Counted from the stretch's first letter, positions 42,483 to 51,406 are shown. The stretch is DNA of 64,000 nucleotides from CAXMNX01 sp964194845 (GCA_964194845.1 CAXMNX010000103.1:1-64000); one strand, 5' to 3'. A program made the numbers and translations. The notes: generated by a model from the sequence alone, not told the origin.

Positions 42483-43828
42483 GCGTGGCTACGTTCCAAT
42501 CGCGCGCCAAGCGCTGACATTAATGGCTCGAAAGTGGGGAAAGATGTCTGGATCGGTGTTGCATCGTCAATCCTGACCGCCGCTTGCGTCGCCATGCCAA
42601 GGCACAGAAACGACATCGCGATCCGATGATCCAGCCGCGCGGCGACAGTTGCGCCACCCTTCACGCCGCCGGGCCCCGCACCCTGAACCGCCCACCAGTC
42701 TTCGCCCTCGTCGACATCGACGCCACACGCACGCAAACCGACCGCCATCGCGTCAATCCGGTCGCTTTCCTTGACCCGAAGTTCCTTTACGCCATGCATC
42801 GACGTCCGCCCCTCGGCAAAGGACGCCACCACCGACAGGATCGGGTATTCGTCGATCAAGCTTGCGGCGCGTTCCGGCGGCACTTCAACGCCCTTCATTT
42901 CGGGCGAATAGCGGGCGCGAAGATCGGCGACCGGCTCGCCGCCTTCCTCGCGTTCGTTTTCGTATGTCAGGTCAGCGCCCATGTCCCGCAGCGTCTGAAA
43001 TAGCCCCGCCCGCGTCGGATTCAGCCCGATATTGGGCACCAGGATGTCCGAGCCTTCGGCGATCAGCGCGGCTGAGACCGGAAAAGCTGCCGACGACGGA
43101 TCGCGGGGAACATCAATCGATTGCGGTTCCAGCTCCGGGTAGCCCTTCAGCGTGATCACCCGGCCTTCGGTGCTGTCCTCAACGGACACATCAGCGCCAA
43201 ACCCGCGCATCATCCGTTCGGTGTGATCCCGCGTCGCATCAGCTTCGATCACCACCGTTTCCCCCGGCGCGTTCAGCCCGGCGAACAACACCGCCGATTT
43301 GACCTGCGCCGAGGCCACCGGCGTCGTGTAATGCACCGGGACGGGGTCTCGCGCGCCCAGAATGGTCAACGGCAGCCGACCGCCCGCGCGCCCGAACGCT
43401 TGCGCCCCGAACAACGCAAGCGGATCGGTGATCCGCCCCATGGGTCGCGATCTGAGCGAGGCATCGCCGGTAAATGTGGCAGCAATCGGCGTCGTCGCCA
43501 TCGCCCCCATGATCAGGCGCACCCCGGTTCCGGCATTGCCGCAATCGATCACGTCTTCAGGTTCACCAAACCCGCCGACGCCAACGCCGTGGATGACCCA
43601 GTCATCGCCGTCGCGCTCGACCTCGGCACCAAAGGCCCGCATCGCGGCTGCCGTCGCCAGAACGTCCTCGCCCTCCAGCAATCCGCGCACCCGCGTTTCG
43701 CCCACAGCCAGCGCGCCCAGGATCAGCGACCGGTGCGAGATCGACTTGTCGCCTGGCACGCGTGCCTCGCCGGTCAGCGGCCCGGCAGGGCGCGATGTCA
43801 TCGGCATTTGCGGTCCATGGCCGGACAT
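42479..43828 (-). CDS. aroA: 5-enolpyruvylshikimate-3-phosphate synthase
   Basis: 449 aa, two-domain EPSP synthase fold. GDKSISHRSLILGALAVGET near residue 25 carries the catalytic Lys and DCGNAGTGVRL the phosphate-binding loop; ELRVKESDRIDAMAVGLRA follows. NAGTGVRLIMGA rather than NAGTAMR suggests a class II-like phosphate loop. It joins shikimate-3-phosphate and PEP in aromatic amino acid synthesis. It lies upstream of GFA on the same strand. Confidence 0.95.
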   Translation of the reverse strand: MSGHGPQMPMTSRPAGPLTGEARVPGDKSISHRSLILGALAVGETRVRGLLEGEDVLATAAAMRAFGAEVERDGDDWVIHGVGVGGFGEPEDVIDCGNAGTGVRLIMGAMATTPIAATFTGDASLRSRPMGRITDPLALFGAQAFGRAGGRLPLTILGARDPVPVHYTTPVASAQVKSAVLFAGLNAPGETVVIEADATRDHTERMMRGFGADVSVEDSTEGRVITLKGYPELEPQSIDVPRDPSSAAFPVSAALIAEGSDILVPNIGLNPTRAGLFQTLRDMGADLTYENEREEGGEPVADLRARYSPEMKGVEVPPERAASLIDEYPILSVVASFAEGRTSMHGVKELRVKESDRIDAMAVGLRACGVDVDEGEDWWAVQGAGPGGVKGGATVAARLDHRIAMSFLCLGMATQAAVRIDDATPIQTSFPTFEPLMSALGARLERSHA

Positions 43829-43898
43829 TGATTTTCCCTCTCGCGTCTTCGCGCCCTCGTTAGCGCAGACGCCAGACCTCGTCCATCATCGGTCGAGT

Positions 43899-44606
43899 CT
43901 AGGCTTTCTGAAACGTCATATAATGCGGCACGCGCCCCTCGCGCAGCGCCTTCGCCTCGTACCGGGTCCGGATCCAGTCCGGCCATGGCGTTTGCAGGTC
44001 GGGCGGGTCTTCGGCGACCAGGTGAAATCCGGCCTTGGGAACTTCGACCAGTGCCTGACGGACATAATCCGCAATATCGGTCGCGATCCGCAATTCGGCC
44101 CCCGGTGCCATCACCCGAGAAAGCGGTTCCAGATGTTCAGGTGTCACAAACCGTCGCCGGTGATGTTTTTTCTTCGGCCACGGGTCGGGATACAGAAGAA
44201 ACACCTTGGTAATGGACCCCGCTGGCAGGACATCCATCAGGTCGCGCGCATCGCCTGCGTGGACCCTGATGTTGTTAGTCTCAAGCGCCCGGATTTTCCC
44301 CAACAGCGTGGCGACGCCGTTGATAAAGGGTTCGGCCCCGATGATCCCGACTTCAGGATTCAACGCCGCCTGATGCACCAGATGTTCGCCGCTGCCAAAC
44401 CCGATCTCAAGCCAGACCGGGCGACATTCGAACATGGCCTTCAGATCAAGCGGGGCACGGTCAGGGTTGTCCTCCCAACTGACCAGTCCGGGGGTGAGAT
44501 CGGCCAGATCGTCCAGATAGCGCTTCTGGCTGTCGCGCAGGCCCTTGCCGCGGGTGCGGCCATAGAAATTGCGCCATGGCGCGCCTGATGCGGATTGTTT
44601 GGTCAT
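43899..44606 (-). CDS. trmB: tRNA (guanine-N7)-methyltransferase
   Basis: 235 aa from ATG 44606; a longer in-frame start to 44690 overlaps the VOC gene and is unlikely. The SAM-binding motif is LEIGFGSGEHLVHQA. The tRNA-recognition stretch VFLLYPDPWPKKKHHRRRFV and EDPPDLQTPWPDWIRTRYEAKA are typical of TrmB. It methylates G46 in the tRNA variable loop. It lies 70 bp from aroA on the same strand. Confidence 0.95.
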   Translation of the reverse strand: MTKQSASGAPWRNFYGRTRGKGLRDSQKRYLDDLADLTPGLVSWEDNPDRAPLDLKAMFECRPVWLEIGFGSGEHLVHQAALNPEVGIIGAEPFINGVATLLGKIRALETNNIRVHAGDARDLMDVLPAGSITKVFLLYPDPWPKKKHHRRRFVTPEHLEPLSRVMAPGAELRIATDIADYVRQALVEVPKAGFHLVAEDPPDLQTPWPDWIRTRYEAKALREGRVPHYMTFQKA

Positions 44607-44649
44607 CGCGCGGGGCCTGCCAAGCCCGGCGTGGAAGGTCAAGGGTGCG

Positions 44650-45033
44650 TCAGTCGTACTGCACGACCTCGATCTCGATCCCGTCGCCATCGTGGAAGTA
44701 AAACCGGCGTCCGGGTTCGTAGTCCTGATGATTGCCTGATGTGAACCCTTCCGCCTTCACGCGTTCTTCGGTGGCGTCCAGATCATCAACAACCACTGCC
44801 CAATGGTTCAACCCGCCCTTGGTGCGGTAGCTTTCATTCTTGGGCTCAGGCGTTTCGGGATAAGTGAAAAGCGCGACATAGGTGTCATCCTCGCCAATAT
44901 GCACGGTATAGCCGGTTTGCATGCCAGCACCTTCCCAGCGGATGTGCCAGCCGAAGACGCGTTCGATCCAGGCGGCGGTGGCCTTGGGGTCAGTGACGGT
45001 GATATTTACGTGTTCAAGTCGAGCCATTGCCAT
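44650..45033 (-). CDS. VOC-family protein
   Basis: 127 aa, preceded by GGAGG. One VOC module: RLEHVNITVTDPKATAAWIERVFGW, YVALFTYPETPEP, LNHWAVVVDDLDATEERV, and RRFYFHDGDGIEIEVVQYD with likely metal-ligand His and Glu. The substrate is unknown. It lies 43 nt upstream of trmB on the same strand. Confidence 0.9.
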   Translation of the reverse strand: MAMARLEHVNITVTDPKATAAWIERVFGWHIRWEGAGMQTGYTVHIGEDDTYVALFTYPETPEPKNESYRTKGGLNHWAVVVDDLDATEERVKAEGFTSGNHQDYEPGRRFYFHDGDGIEIEVVQYD

Positions 45034-45347
45034 GTCGCGGCCTCCGTTATTCGGGTGAGTCGCAAGTAAGGTAAGGCCTCAAGTTAAGTTGAGGTCAAGG
45101 GGAGATTTGACGCTCCCCCTCGGTTCGGACGCAATAGATACTCATCGTCAGCTTCGCCTCATTAGTGCCCGTTCTTCAGGCCCGGAACCAAGCCGAAGGC
45201 GCCGGGCCAGCGCCTGCCCGTTCCGGCGGGCTGGCGCTTGTTCTGGGTTGGCGTCTTGTAGAAATGGACGGCGTGTTTTTCGCCATAAAGCGCGTCGCAT
45301 GACCGGCTCTGCGCCACCCCAACGGGCAGGCGCTGGCCCTTCACCCC
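45034..45347. other. Non-coding stretch containing a 19-bp inverted-repeat element
   Basis: No standard gene. Perfect 19-bp inverse copies lie at 45204-45222 and 45321-45339. A 60-codon minus-strand frame (45162-45344), whose end reads PAGTGRRWPGAFGLVPGL, spans the element but has no ribosome-binding site. The composition suggests a dispersed structured element rather than a normal protein gene. Confidence 0.55.
45204..45339. repeat. 19-bp perfect inverted repeat with 98-bp loop
   Basis: GGGCCAGCGCCTGCCCGTT (45204-45222) and AACGGGCAGGCGCTGGCCC (45321-45339) are exact inverse copies. The 136-bp unit could fold into a long hairpin as RNA or cruciform DNA. An additional GGCGGGCTGGCGC lies just inside the left arm. 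It is non-coding by context and could be a small mobile palindrome or a structured RNA. Confidence 0.75.
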
Positions 45348-45848
45348 TTACTCCCGCACCTCATCCACCTGCACACCCCAAAGCCCGCGCTTCTCCACCC
45401 AGCCCTTGCTGCCGTTCGCCGTCACCCGGCACCAATCCAGCCCGCAGGAGCCCAGCCGTGCGACCACGCCCGCTTCAGCGTAAGCATTCGCCGGACTGGC
45501 CGCGTCAGGCTTGACCCGCAGCGCCGTCAAGTCGTCCTCGACGATTACGTGCCGGACGCCTGAGAGAAGCGAGTAATGCACCCAGCCGCCCTGACCGTCG
45601 CGGTCGCGGACCCGGCGCCAGTGGCCATATTCGGCGGTGATCTCAAGCGGCATGTTGCGGCGAGTGAATACCCAGTCGATGCGGTGGCTCAGCGACGGGC
45701 CGCGTCGGACGTTGCCCTCTTCGGCCTTCAACGACACGAACCGGGGCATGGGCAGATTGGTCACCGGTCCGCGTTCTGCTGCAACGGCGGATGAAAGCGC
45801 AAAACACGCCGCAAGTGCTGCGCCGATCAGATACCGCCCAAACTGCAT
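45348..45848 (-). CDS. Secreted SH3-domain protein
   Basis: 166 aa. A Sec signal peptide ends near SSAVAAERG. Two bacterial SH3-like repeats are visible: RFVSLKAEEGNVRRGPSLSHRIDWVF with YGHWRRVRDRDGQGGWVHYS, and LTALRVKPDAASPANAYAEAGVVARLGSCGLDWCRVTANGSKGWVEK. Such domains bind peptidoglycan peptides in the periplasm. The gene lies 114 bp from the dehydrogenase start in divergent orientation. Confidence 0.85.
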   Translation of the reverse strand: MQFGRYLIGAALAACFALSSAVAAERGPVTNLPMPRFVSLKAEEGNVRRGPSLSHRIDWVFTRRNMPLEITAEYGHWRRVRDRDGQGGWVHYSLLSGVRHVIVEDDLTALRVKPDAASPANAYAEAGVVARLGSCGLDWCRVTANGSKGWVEKRGLWGVQVDEVRE

Positions 45849-45962
45849 CCCGCTCGATCCTCCGATGGGCCGCGCGCTTTTGACAAGCGTCTCTTGTGCC
45901 TGCGACTGTTCCTTGCCACTTTGCCAAGAAGTACGGCGAACTGAAAGATCGAGTGAGGTGAA

Positions 45963-46949
45963 ATGTCAGACCAGCGTCTAAGTGTTGTCGTGACGCGACG
46001 CCTGCCGCAGGCGGTGGAAACGCGACTGTCGGAATTATTCGATGTCACGCTGAACGCCGATGACCTGCCGATGTCGCAGGACCAACTGATCGCGGCCGTT
46101 CGCGCTGCCGATATTCTGGTCCCGACGATCACCGATCAGATCGACGCGCCCTTGCTGGCGCAGGCCGGGGACCGGTTGAAGCTGATTGCAAACTTCGGCG
46201 CTGGCGTCGATCACATTGATGTCGCCACCGCAAGGCAACGCGGTATTCTGGTTGCGAACACGCCGGGTGTCGCAACCGAAGATACCGCAGACATGGCAAT
46301 GGCGCTGATCCTTGCCGTGACGCGGCGCATCCCCGAGGGTCTGGCGGTCATGCAGAAAGGCAACTGGGAAGGCTGGTCACCCACTGCCCGGCTGGGCGGC
46401 CGCATTGGTGGGCGGCGGTTGGGCATCCTGGGCATGGGGCGGATCGGGCAGGCGGTGGCGCGCCGCGCCGCTGTCTTCGGCTGCCAGGTTCACTATCACA
46501 ACCGGCGTCGGCTCAGAGAGGAAACCGAAGAAGAACTGGGCGCGACCTATTGGGAAAGTCTTGATCAGATGATCAGTCGGATGGACGTGTTGTCGATCAA
46601 TTGCCCACACACGCCTTCGACGTTTCACCTGATCAATGCCCGCCGCCTGAAGCTGATGAAACCGTCAGCCGTCATTGTGAACACATCCCGGGGCGAGGTG
46701 ATCGACGAAAACGCGCTGACGCGAATGCTGCGCGCGGGCGAGATTGCAGGCGCTGGTCTGGATGTTTTCGAACACGGTCACGAGGTGAACCCGCGGCTGC
46801 GCGAACTGCCGAACGTAGTTTTGCTTCCGCATATGGCGTCGGCGACCGTAGAAGGTCGGCTCGAAATGGGCGAGAAGGTGATCATCAATATCAAAACCTT
46901 TGACGACGGGCATCGCCCGCCCGATCTTGTCGTCCCCTCGATGCTTTAA
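45963..46949 (+). CDS. D-2-hydroxyacid dehydrogenase (GyaR/hydroxypyruvate reductase-like)
   Basis: 328 aa. Substrate and cofactor domains of the D-isomer-specific family: ANFGAGVDHIDVATARQRGI, the NAD-binding GGRRLGILGMGRIGQAVARRA, VDVLSINCPHTPSTFHLIN-type motif with the catalytic Arg in VNTSRGEVIDENAL, and the terminal His in LLPHMASAT. It reduces glyoxylate or hydroxypyruvate with NAD(P)H. The next gene starts on its last base. Confidence 0.92.
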   Translation: MSDQRLSVVVTRRLPQAVETRLSELFDVTLNADDLPMSQDQLIAAVRAADILVPTITDQIDAPLLAQAGDRLKLIANFGAGVDHIDVATARQRGILVANTPGVATEDTADMAMALILAVTRRIPEGLAVMQKGNWEGWSPTARLGGRIGGRRLGILGMGRIGQAVARRAAVFGCQVHYHNRRRLREETEEELGATYWESLDQMISRMDVLSINCPHTPSTFHLINARRLKLMKPSAVIVNTSRGEVIDENALTRMLRAGEIAGAGLDVFEHGHEVNPRLRELPNVVLLPHMASATVEGRLEMGEKVIINIKTFDDGHRPPDLVVPSML

Positions 46950-47590
46950 TGCGCCTGTTCTTTTGTCTGCTTCTAGCGTTGGCGGCCTGCTCGCGGCCAC
47001 TGACCGAGGCCGAGCACCTGTTTGCGACCGATCTGTTTGGCGACACGTTAAACGTCGAGAAAGTACGTGTGTCGCAAGGTCTTGGGCTGACGCCGCCACC
47101 GAAAACGATACCCGCCAGTGTGAAAAAGTTGCGAGGAACCAAAGAAGCCTGTGTGCGCACGCCGCAGCCGCGCGGCGCGCAACCGGCCCAGGCTTTTGCG
47201 CTGAGAAACGGTGTTTTTTTCAGCAACGCACTTTATTCCAGCGATATGGTACTGACATGGCCGCGCGGAATGCGGCTTCCCCAGGCGCTGATATTCGCGC
47301 ACGAACTGACTCACGTCTGGCAGTGGCAGAACCGGGGCCTCACGGGATACTCACCCTGGCGCGCGATCCGCGAAAGCCTGCGGCTTGCCGATCCATATTT
47401 CTCGGCCGGCGGCGAAGCGCCGGAGTTTTTACGTTTCGGGTTCGAGCAACAGGCGGCGATTGTCGAGGATTTTGTCTGTTTCACCGTCGCCAACCCGAAC
47501 CATCCACGGCGCAAGGAATTGCGCGGGCTTCTGGCTCCGGTCCTGCCCGTCGCGGCGTTCGAGGATGCAATCCAGCGTCCGAATTTCTAG
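46949..47590 (+). CDS. Lipoprotein with HExxH-like metalloprotease motif
   Basis: 213 aa. A short signal peptide ends at the lipobox ALAAC. The segment FAHELTHVWQWQNRG has a His-Glu-x-x-His pattern that matches the zinc site of DUF4157-like peptidases. Upstream LRNGVFFSNALYSSDM and downstream FEQQAAIVEDFVCF fit this domain. Probably an outer-membrane-anchored zinc peptidase; the activity is inferred from motif only. Confidence 0.78.
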   Translation: MRLFFCLLLALAACSRPLTEAEHLFATDLFGDTLNVEKVRVSQGLGLTPPPKTIPASVKKLRGTKEACVRTPQPRGAQPAQAFALRNGVFFSNALYSSDMVLTWPRGMRLPQALIFAHELTHVWQWQNRGLTGYSPWRAIRESLRLADPYFSAGGEAPEFLRFGFEQQAAIVEDFVCFTVANPNHPRRKELRGLLAPVLPVAAFEDAIQRPNF

Positions 47591-48453
47591 AACCACTGCC
47601 CCGGTTCCATCAATCCAAGCTCGAGCAATTGCTGCGAGTGCCACTCGAACTCGGTCGAGTTATACCAATGAAAGGTGTCGATATCGAAGCGACTGGCCGG
47701 GTTTGTGCGAAGGGCCTTTGCGGTACGAAATGACACGATCGCGGCCGTTAAATTGTTGTGCCAGGGGCAGGCGAACGTATTAAACTCTTCGTCCGACCAT
47801 GTGTGATCGGCGCGCAGGCGAACGCCTTTTTGCGTGCAAACAATCGCGATCCGGTCGATACGCCGCCGGGCGTCGGCGATATGTTCTTCGAACCGCCATC
47901 GCAATCCGCCGTGAAAATCGAGCTGGCGCTCTTTTTGGCTTCCATCGCCATAATAACGCGCCTGCGCGTAATAGCCCGAACGATCAAGATGCGCATCTTC
48001 AAGCGACACGGCATTTTTGGCGTCTTTTAAGTCACCCGAGTATACGTCGATAACATAGGTCAGCATCGCCGAACGCCGCTCTTCGCCATGAAAGACCAGC
48101 ATCTCGCCGACAGTGCGGCTTTCTGCATATGGATAGAAAAGATATTCCGCGTTGTAACAGTAATATAGCCAGGTATTTTCTGGCAAAGCCGCAGCAATCG
48201 CGTTCACGATCACTTGGGTGGCGTCAGCCGCCCGCGTCGGGTGGTCGATGCGAATGACGCTTTCGGCGATATCCGCGCCAAGTTCGACCTCGGGCGGTGC
48301 CACAAGAAGGATTGTGCGAAAGCCAGCGAAGCCGTGATGACGGATCGTCGTGTCGATCTCGACGTCATCCTCGGCGATGATAATCGCCACCGGTCCTTTG
48401 GCCTGGCGAATTAATGGGTCCGCTGTCGCCCTGCTAATTGTCGTAAACCGCAC
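47587..48453 (-). CDS. Glycosyltransferase family 2-like protein
   Basis: 288 aa from GTG 48453; the frame is open further upstream but overlaps the miaB promoter region. IIIAEDDVEIDTTIRHHGFAGFR and the YYCYNAEYLFYPYAESRTVGEML block match a Rhodobacteraceae protein annotated as GT2. The C-terminus has ACPWHNNLTAAIVSFRTAK and DIDTFHWYNSTEFEWHSQQL. Donor and acceptor are unknown. It is divergent from miaB and its stop overlaps the lipoprotein stop by 4 bp. Confidence 0.7.
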   Translation of the reverse strand: MRFTTISRATADPLIRQAKGPVAIIIAEDDVEIDTTIRHHGFAGFRTILLVAPPEVELGADIAESVIRIDHPTRAADATQVIVNAIAAALPENTWLYYCYNAEYLFYPYAESRTVGEMLVFHGEERRSAMLTYVIDVYSGDLKDAKNAVSLEDAHLDRSGYYAQARYYGDGSQKERQLDFHGGLRWRFEEHIADARRRIDRIAIVCTQKGVRLRADHTWSDEEFNTFACPWHNNLTAAIVSFRTAKALRTNPASRFDIDTFHWYNSTEFEWHSQQLLELGLMEPGQWF

Positions 48454-48565
48454 GACGTTTCTTTCTTTTGCCCGACTACTGGTGACGATGCCACGCGCGC
48501 CGAAGGCTTGGCAAGACGCCCGTGCCCGTGTAGGACGCGCGCTGATCCATATTAGGTGCCATGCT

Positions 48566-49885
48566 ATGTCCGCGCCAAAGAAGCTCTTCATCAAAACCTA
48601 CGGCTGTCAGATGAATGTCTATGACAGCGAGCGCATGGCCGAGACGCTTTGCGCCGAAGGCTACGAGCAAACAGATCGTGCCGATGACGCGGACATGATC
48701 CTGCTGAACACCTGCCATATCCGCGAAAAGGCAGCCGAGAAAGTATACTCTGAATTAGGTCGCTTTCGCCCCCTGAAAGAAGCCAAACCGGAACTGAAAA
48801 TCGGCGTGGCCGGATGCGTCGCGCAGGCCGAAGGTGCCGAGATTATTGCGCGCCAGCCGATGGTGGATCTGGTGGTTGGGCCGCAGAGTTATCACCGGTT
48901 GCCGGAACTTGAGGCCAAGGCAAGGGCCGGTGAAAAAGCGCTGGATACCGATTTTCCCGAAGAGGACAAGTTTGACCACCTTGTGTCGCGGCCAAAAGCC
49001 CGGCGTGGTCCGACGGCTTTTTTGACTGTGCAGGAAGGGTGCGACAAGTTTTGCGCGTTTTGCGTCGTGCCATATACGCGGGGTGCCGAGGTCAGCCGAC
49101 CTGCCGACCGCGTAATGGCCGAAGCCCGCGATCTGGTCGAAAGAGGCGTGCGCGAGATCACGCTCTTAGGGCAGAATGTGAATGCCTACCATGGCCATGC
49201 AACCGGTCTGGCGGGACTGATCCGCGACCTGGCGGAAATCGACGGGCTTGAGCGAATTCGTTTCACCACGTCGCACCCAAACGACATGGACGACGCTTTG
49301 ATTGCGGTGCACGGCGAAGTTGCCAAGTTGATGCCCTATCTGCACCTGCCGGTGCAGTCAGGATCAGATCGGGTTCTGAAGGCGATGAACCGCAAGCATA
49401 CGGCGGAAGATTATATCCGGGTCATCGAGCGCATTCGCGAAGCGCGCCCGGATATTCTTTTGTCCGGCGATTTCATAGTAGGGTTCCCAGGCGAAACCGA
49501 CGAAGACTTCCAGGCGACGCTGGATCTGGTCGAAACGGTTGGATACGGCCAGGCGTATAGTTTCAAATATTCCGCCCGCCCAGGTACGCCAGCAGCCGAA
49601 AGGGAAATTGTTGACCCGAGAGTGGCAAGCGAGCGTTTGCAAAGGCTTCAGACGCTTCTGACGCAACAGCAGCGGGCCGCACAGGATGCGATGATCGGAC
49701 GCGAAGTCGAGGTATTATTTGAAAGAATCGGTCGCAAGCCGGATCAGATGGTTGGAAAATCGGAATATCTGCATGCCGTCCATGTTACATCCCAGCAGGT
49801 CAATCGTGGCGACATTGTGCCGGTGCGCATTGATAACTCCAACAGTAACTCGCTCGCGGGCGTTGTTGTTTCCGGTTCGCGCTAA
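48566..49885 (+). CDS. miaB: tRNA-2-methylthio-N6-dimethylallyladenosine synthase
   Basis: 439 aa from ATG 48566; upstream frame to 48350 is not conserved. The N-terminal cluster-binding cysteines are in YGCQMNVYDSERM, LNTCHIREKA and AGCVAQAEGA. The radical-SAM CxxxCxxC is QEGCDKFCAFCVVPYTRG, and PYLHLPVQSGSDRVLKAMNR follows. A C-terminal TRAM domain (VLFERIGRKPDQMVGKSEYL) binds tRNA. The enzyme adds methylthio groups to i6A37. Confidence 0.96.
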   Translation: MSAPKKLFIKTYGCQMNVYDSERMAETLCAEGYEQTDRADDADMILLNTCHIREKAAEKVYSELGRFRPLKEAKPELKIGVAGCVAQAEGAEIIARQPMVDLVVGPQSYHRLPELEAKARAGEKALDTDFPEEDKFDHLVSRPKARRGPTAFLTVQEGCDKFCAFCVVPYTRGAEVSRPADRVMAEARDLVERGVREITLLGQNVNAYHGHATGLAGLIRDLAEIDGLERIRFTTSHPNDMDDALIAVHGEVAKLMPYLHLPVQSGSDRVLKAMNRKHTAEDYIRVIERIREARPDILLSGDFIVGFPGETDEDFQATLDLVETVGYGQAYSFKYSARPGTPAAEREIVDPRVASERLQRLQTLLTQQQRAAQDAMIGREVEVLFERIGRKPDQMVGKSEYLHAVHVTSQQVNRGDIVPVRIDNSNSNSLAGVVVSGSR

Positions 49886-49984
49886 TTCCGCCAGATATAG
49901 TCCTTTAATCGCCCAACTTTAGCGCATTTGCACTTCCACTACGGATGCTAAGGCAACAGCCTAGCCATTTGTTGGAGATCAACT

Positions 49985-50179
49985 TTGTTACGTTCATTTA
50001 AGCCAAGCGCAGTATTAAACCGGTTTATTCGCGACGATGCGGGCGAAGTTACAATCGCCTGGGTTCTCCTCACGTCGGCAGGAGTTTCATTGGCCATAGT
50101 GGTCATGACGTCTGTTGGTGGTGGAGCGCAGGAGTTATCGGGGAAAGTGGATACCGAACTTAGCGATATCGCCCGATGA
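49985..50179 (+). CDS. Small Flp/pilin-like single-TM peptide
   Basis: 64 aa from TTG 49985, seven bases after GGAG (49974-49977). The polar N-terminus NRFIRDDAGEVTIAWV leads into one hydrophobic helix (LLTSAGVSLAIVVMTSVGGG), then a short helix (LSGKVDTELSDIAR). This resembles Flp-type pilins and TadE-like small pilin proteins of Rhodobacteraceae. No tad locus is nearby, so it may act singly. Confidence 0.68.
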   Translation: MLRSFKPSAVLNRFIRDDAGEVTIAWVLLTSAGVSLAIVVMTSVGGGAQELSGKVDTELSDIAR

Positions 50180-50200
50180 CAGAAACCTATTGATCCCCAA

Positions 50201-50231
50201 AAAAGGCGCTCCGCAATTTTTTGCGGAGCGC
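50201..50231 (-). terminator. Intrinsic terminator for DUF1761 gene
   Basis: GCGCTCCGCAA (50206-50216) and TTGCGGAGCGC (50221-50231) form an 11-bp stem with a TTTT loop. Read on the minus strand it is followed by TTTT and GGGG, so it ends the 50252-50629 transcript; it may also stop the pilin-like transcript on the plus strand. Confidence 0.78.
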
Positions 50232-50251
50232 GCTTGATATAGCCGAAATCT

Positions 50252-50629
50252 CTAAATCACGCCCTGAGCCGCTATCATCAAGGCACCGGCGCCGAGAACA
50301 TACAAGCCGTCGGTTAGCATCGCGCCTGTTGATTTCCGCTGAAATGCCCCGCCTGACACGACGAACAGCGCTGCGGCCACAATCGCCAATATTGCTGTGC
50401 CCAGAAAGCTGACGGTCGCGGTCGTTCCGACGACAATCGCAAGGGCCAGCAGCGCCAGAATTTGCAGCGCGAAGGCCAGGATGGGCGAGTTTCCACCCTC
50501 AAGCGAAACGCCCGATCCCTTCGCCCAGATCGTGCCCAGCACGCGGGGGTGATAAATTATCGCGCCGTAGATAAACGCAACGACGGCACCGATGGCAATC
50601 GCGGTGATGTTTAGGGCTTCGGCTTCCAT
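50252..50629 (-). CDS. DUF1761 family membrane protein
   Basis: 125 aa with four TM helices (INITAIAIGAVVAFIYGAIIYHP-type start, ILAFALQILALLALAIVVGT, GTAILAIVAAALFVVSGG, GLYVLGAGALMIAAQG). Family features are YHPRVLGTIWAKG and the mid-protein NSPILAF. Unknown function. It is the third gene of arsR-SRPBCC-DUF1761, all on the minus strand with gaps under 10 nt or overlaps, so an operon is likely. Confidence 0.88.
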   Translation of the reverse strand: MEAEALNITAIAIGAVVAFIYGAIIYHPRVLGTIWAKGSGVSLEGGNSPILAFALQILALLALAIVVGTTATVSFLGTAILAIVAAALFVVSGGAFQRKSTGAMLTDGLYVLGAGALMIAAQGVI

Positions 50630-50637
50630 GGCGGACC

Positions 50638-51078
50638 TCAGACTGTCTTTGCGAGGGCTTCGAGGATTGAAGTCCAGCCGCCCTGGTGATTGTCGCGGAT
50701 TTCTTCTGACGGGAAACGCACATGGCGCAAAGTGACTTCGGTTCCGTCCTTCGCTTCAGCAAAATCGACGGTCACCGTGCTGTCTTCCAAAGTTGAAAAG
50801 GGCGATTCCCACGTAAATGCCAGGCGATTTGGACGGTCGATTGTTTTGTAAGTGCCTTCGTGCGGCAGGTCTTGATCGCCTGCGCGCATCACAATCCGAA
50901 AGCGACCGCCTTCGCGGGCGTCCGATTTGGCTTCGGGTACGGTCATGTTCGGTGCGGGCATCATAAACTGCGCAAGCATCTCTGGATTAAGCCAGGCATC
51001 GAACAGTTTTTCGCGCGATGCCGCGATCGTGCGGGAGGTTTCCAGGCTAAGTTCAGTGGCGGTATCAGTCATTTTCAT
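50638..51078 (-). CDS. SRPBCC (AHSA1-like) protein
   Basis: 146 aa. An AHSA1-type lipid-binding fold: LETSRTIAASREKLFDAWLNPEMLAQFM, then GGRFRIVMRAGDQDLPHEGTY, NRLAFTWESPF and the C-terminal helix HQGGWTSILEALAKTV. The 14-bp overlap with arsR and the known arsR/SRPBCC pairing imply regulation by that repressor. Ligand unknown. Confidence 0.9.
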   Translation of the reverse strand: MKMTDTATELSLETSRTIAASREKLFDAWLNPEMLAQFMMPAPNMTVPEAKSDAREGGRFRIVMRAGDQDLPHEGTYKTIDRPNRLAFTWESPFSTLEDSTVTVDFAEAKDGTEVTLRHVRFPSEEIRDNHQGGWTSILEALAKTV

Positions 51079-51406
51079 TGTCCTTTGATATTAGAGATTC
51101 CAGAGTTTCGAGGCGCATGGTCCAGATCGACCGCAGTTCTTTGAACCAACTGTCGATAAGTCCTATACGGTCGGGCATTAGCTCGATCAGGTGCTCTCGC
51201 CATTCGGTCCTGCGGCTGACGAGACCAGCGCTTTCCAGCGCTTTTATGTGTTTGGACACCGAGTTCAGGCTGACATCAAAGCGTTGGGCCAGATCGGTGA
51301 CGCGCATCGGTCCGTTCTGCGCCAGAAGCGTCAGGATGGTCCGGCGGATCGGATCAGATGCGGCCTTGAGGATGGCCGTCAGCTCGGTTTCGTTTCGTTC
51401 AACCAT
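51065..51406 (-). CDS. ArsR-family transcriptional regulator
   Basis: 113 aa winged helix. TELTAILKAASDPIRRTILTLLAQNG leads into MRVTDLAQRFDVSLNSVSKHIKALESAGLVSRRTEWREHLIEL. No metal-binding CxC is present, so the inducer is not a metal by the usual motif. It is the first gene of the SRPBCC/DUF1761 operon and probably represses it. Confidence 0.92.
   Translation of the reverse strand: MVERNETELTAILKAASDPIRRTILTLLAQNGPMRVTDLAQRFDVSLNSVSKHIKALESAGLVSRRTEWREHLIELMPDRIGLIDSWFKELRSIWTMRLETLESLISKDNEND

Noticed and set aside
45162..45344. 60-codon minus-strand frame across the 19-bp inverted-repeat element
   Set aside because: No ribosome-binding site and it spans both arms of the palindrome, so it is more likely part of a structured repeat than a normal gene; kept as a finding only.
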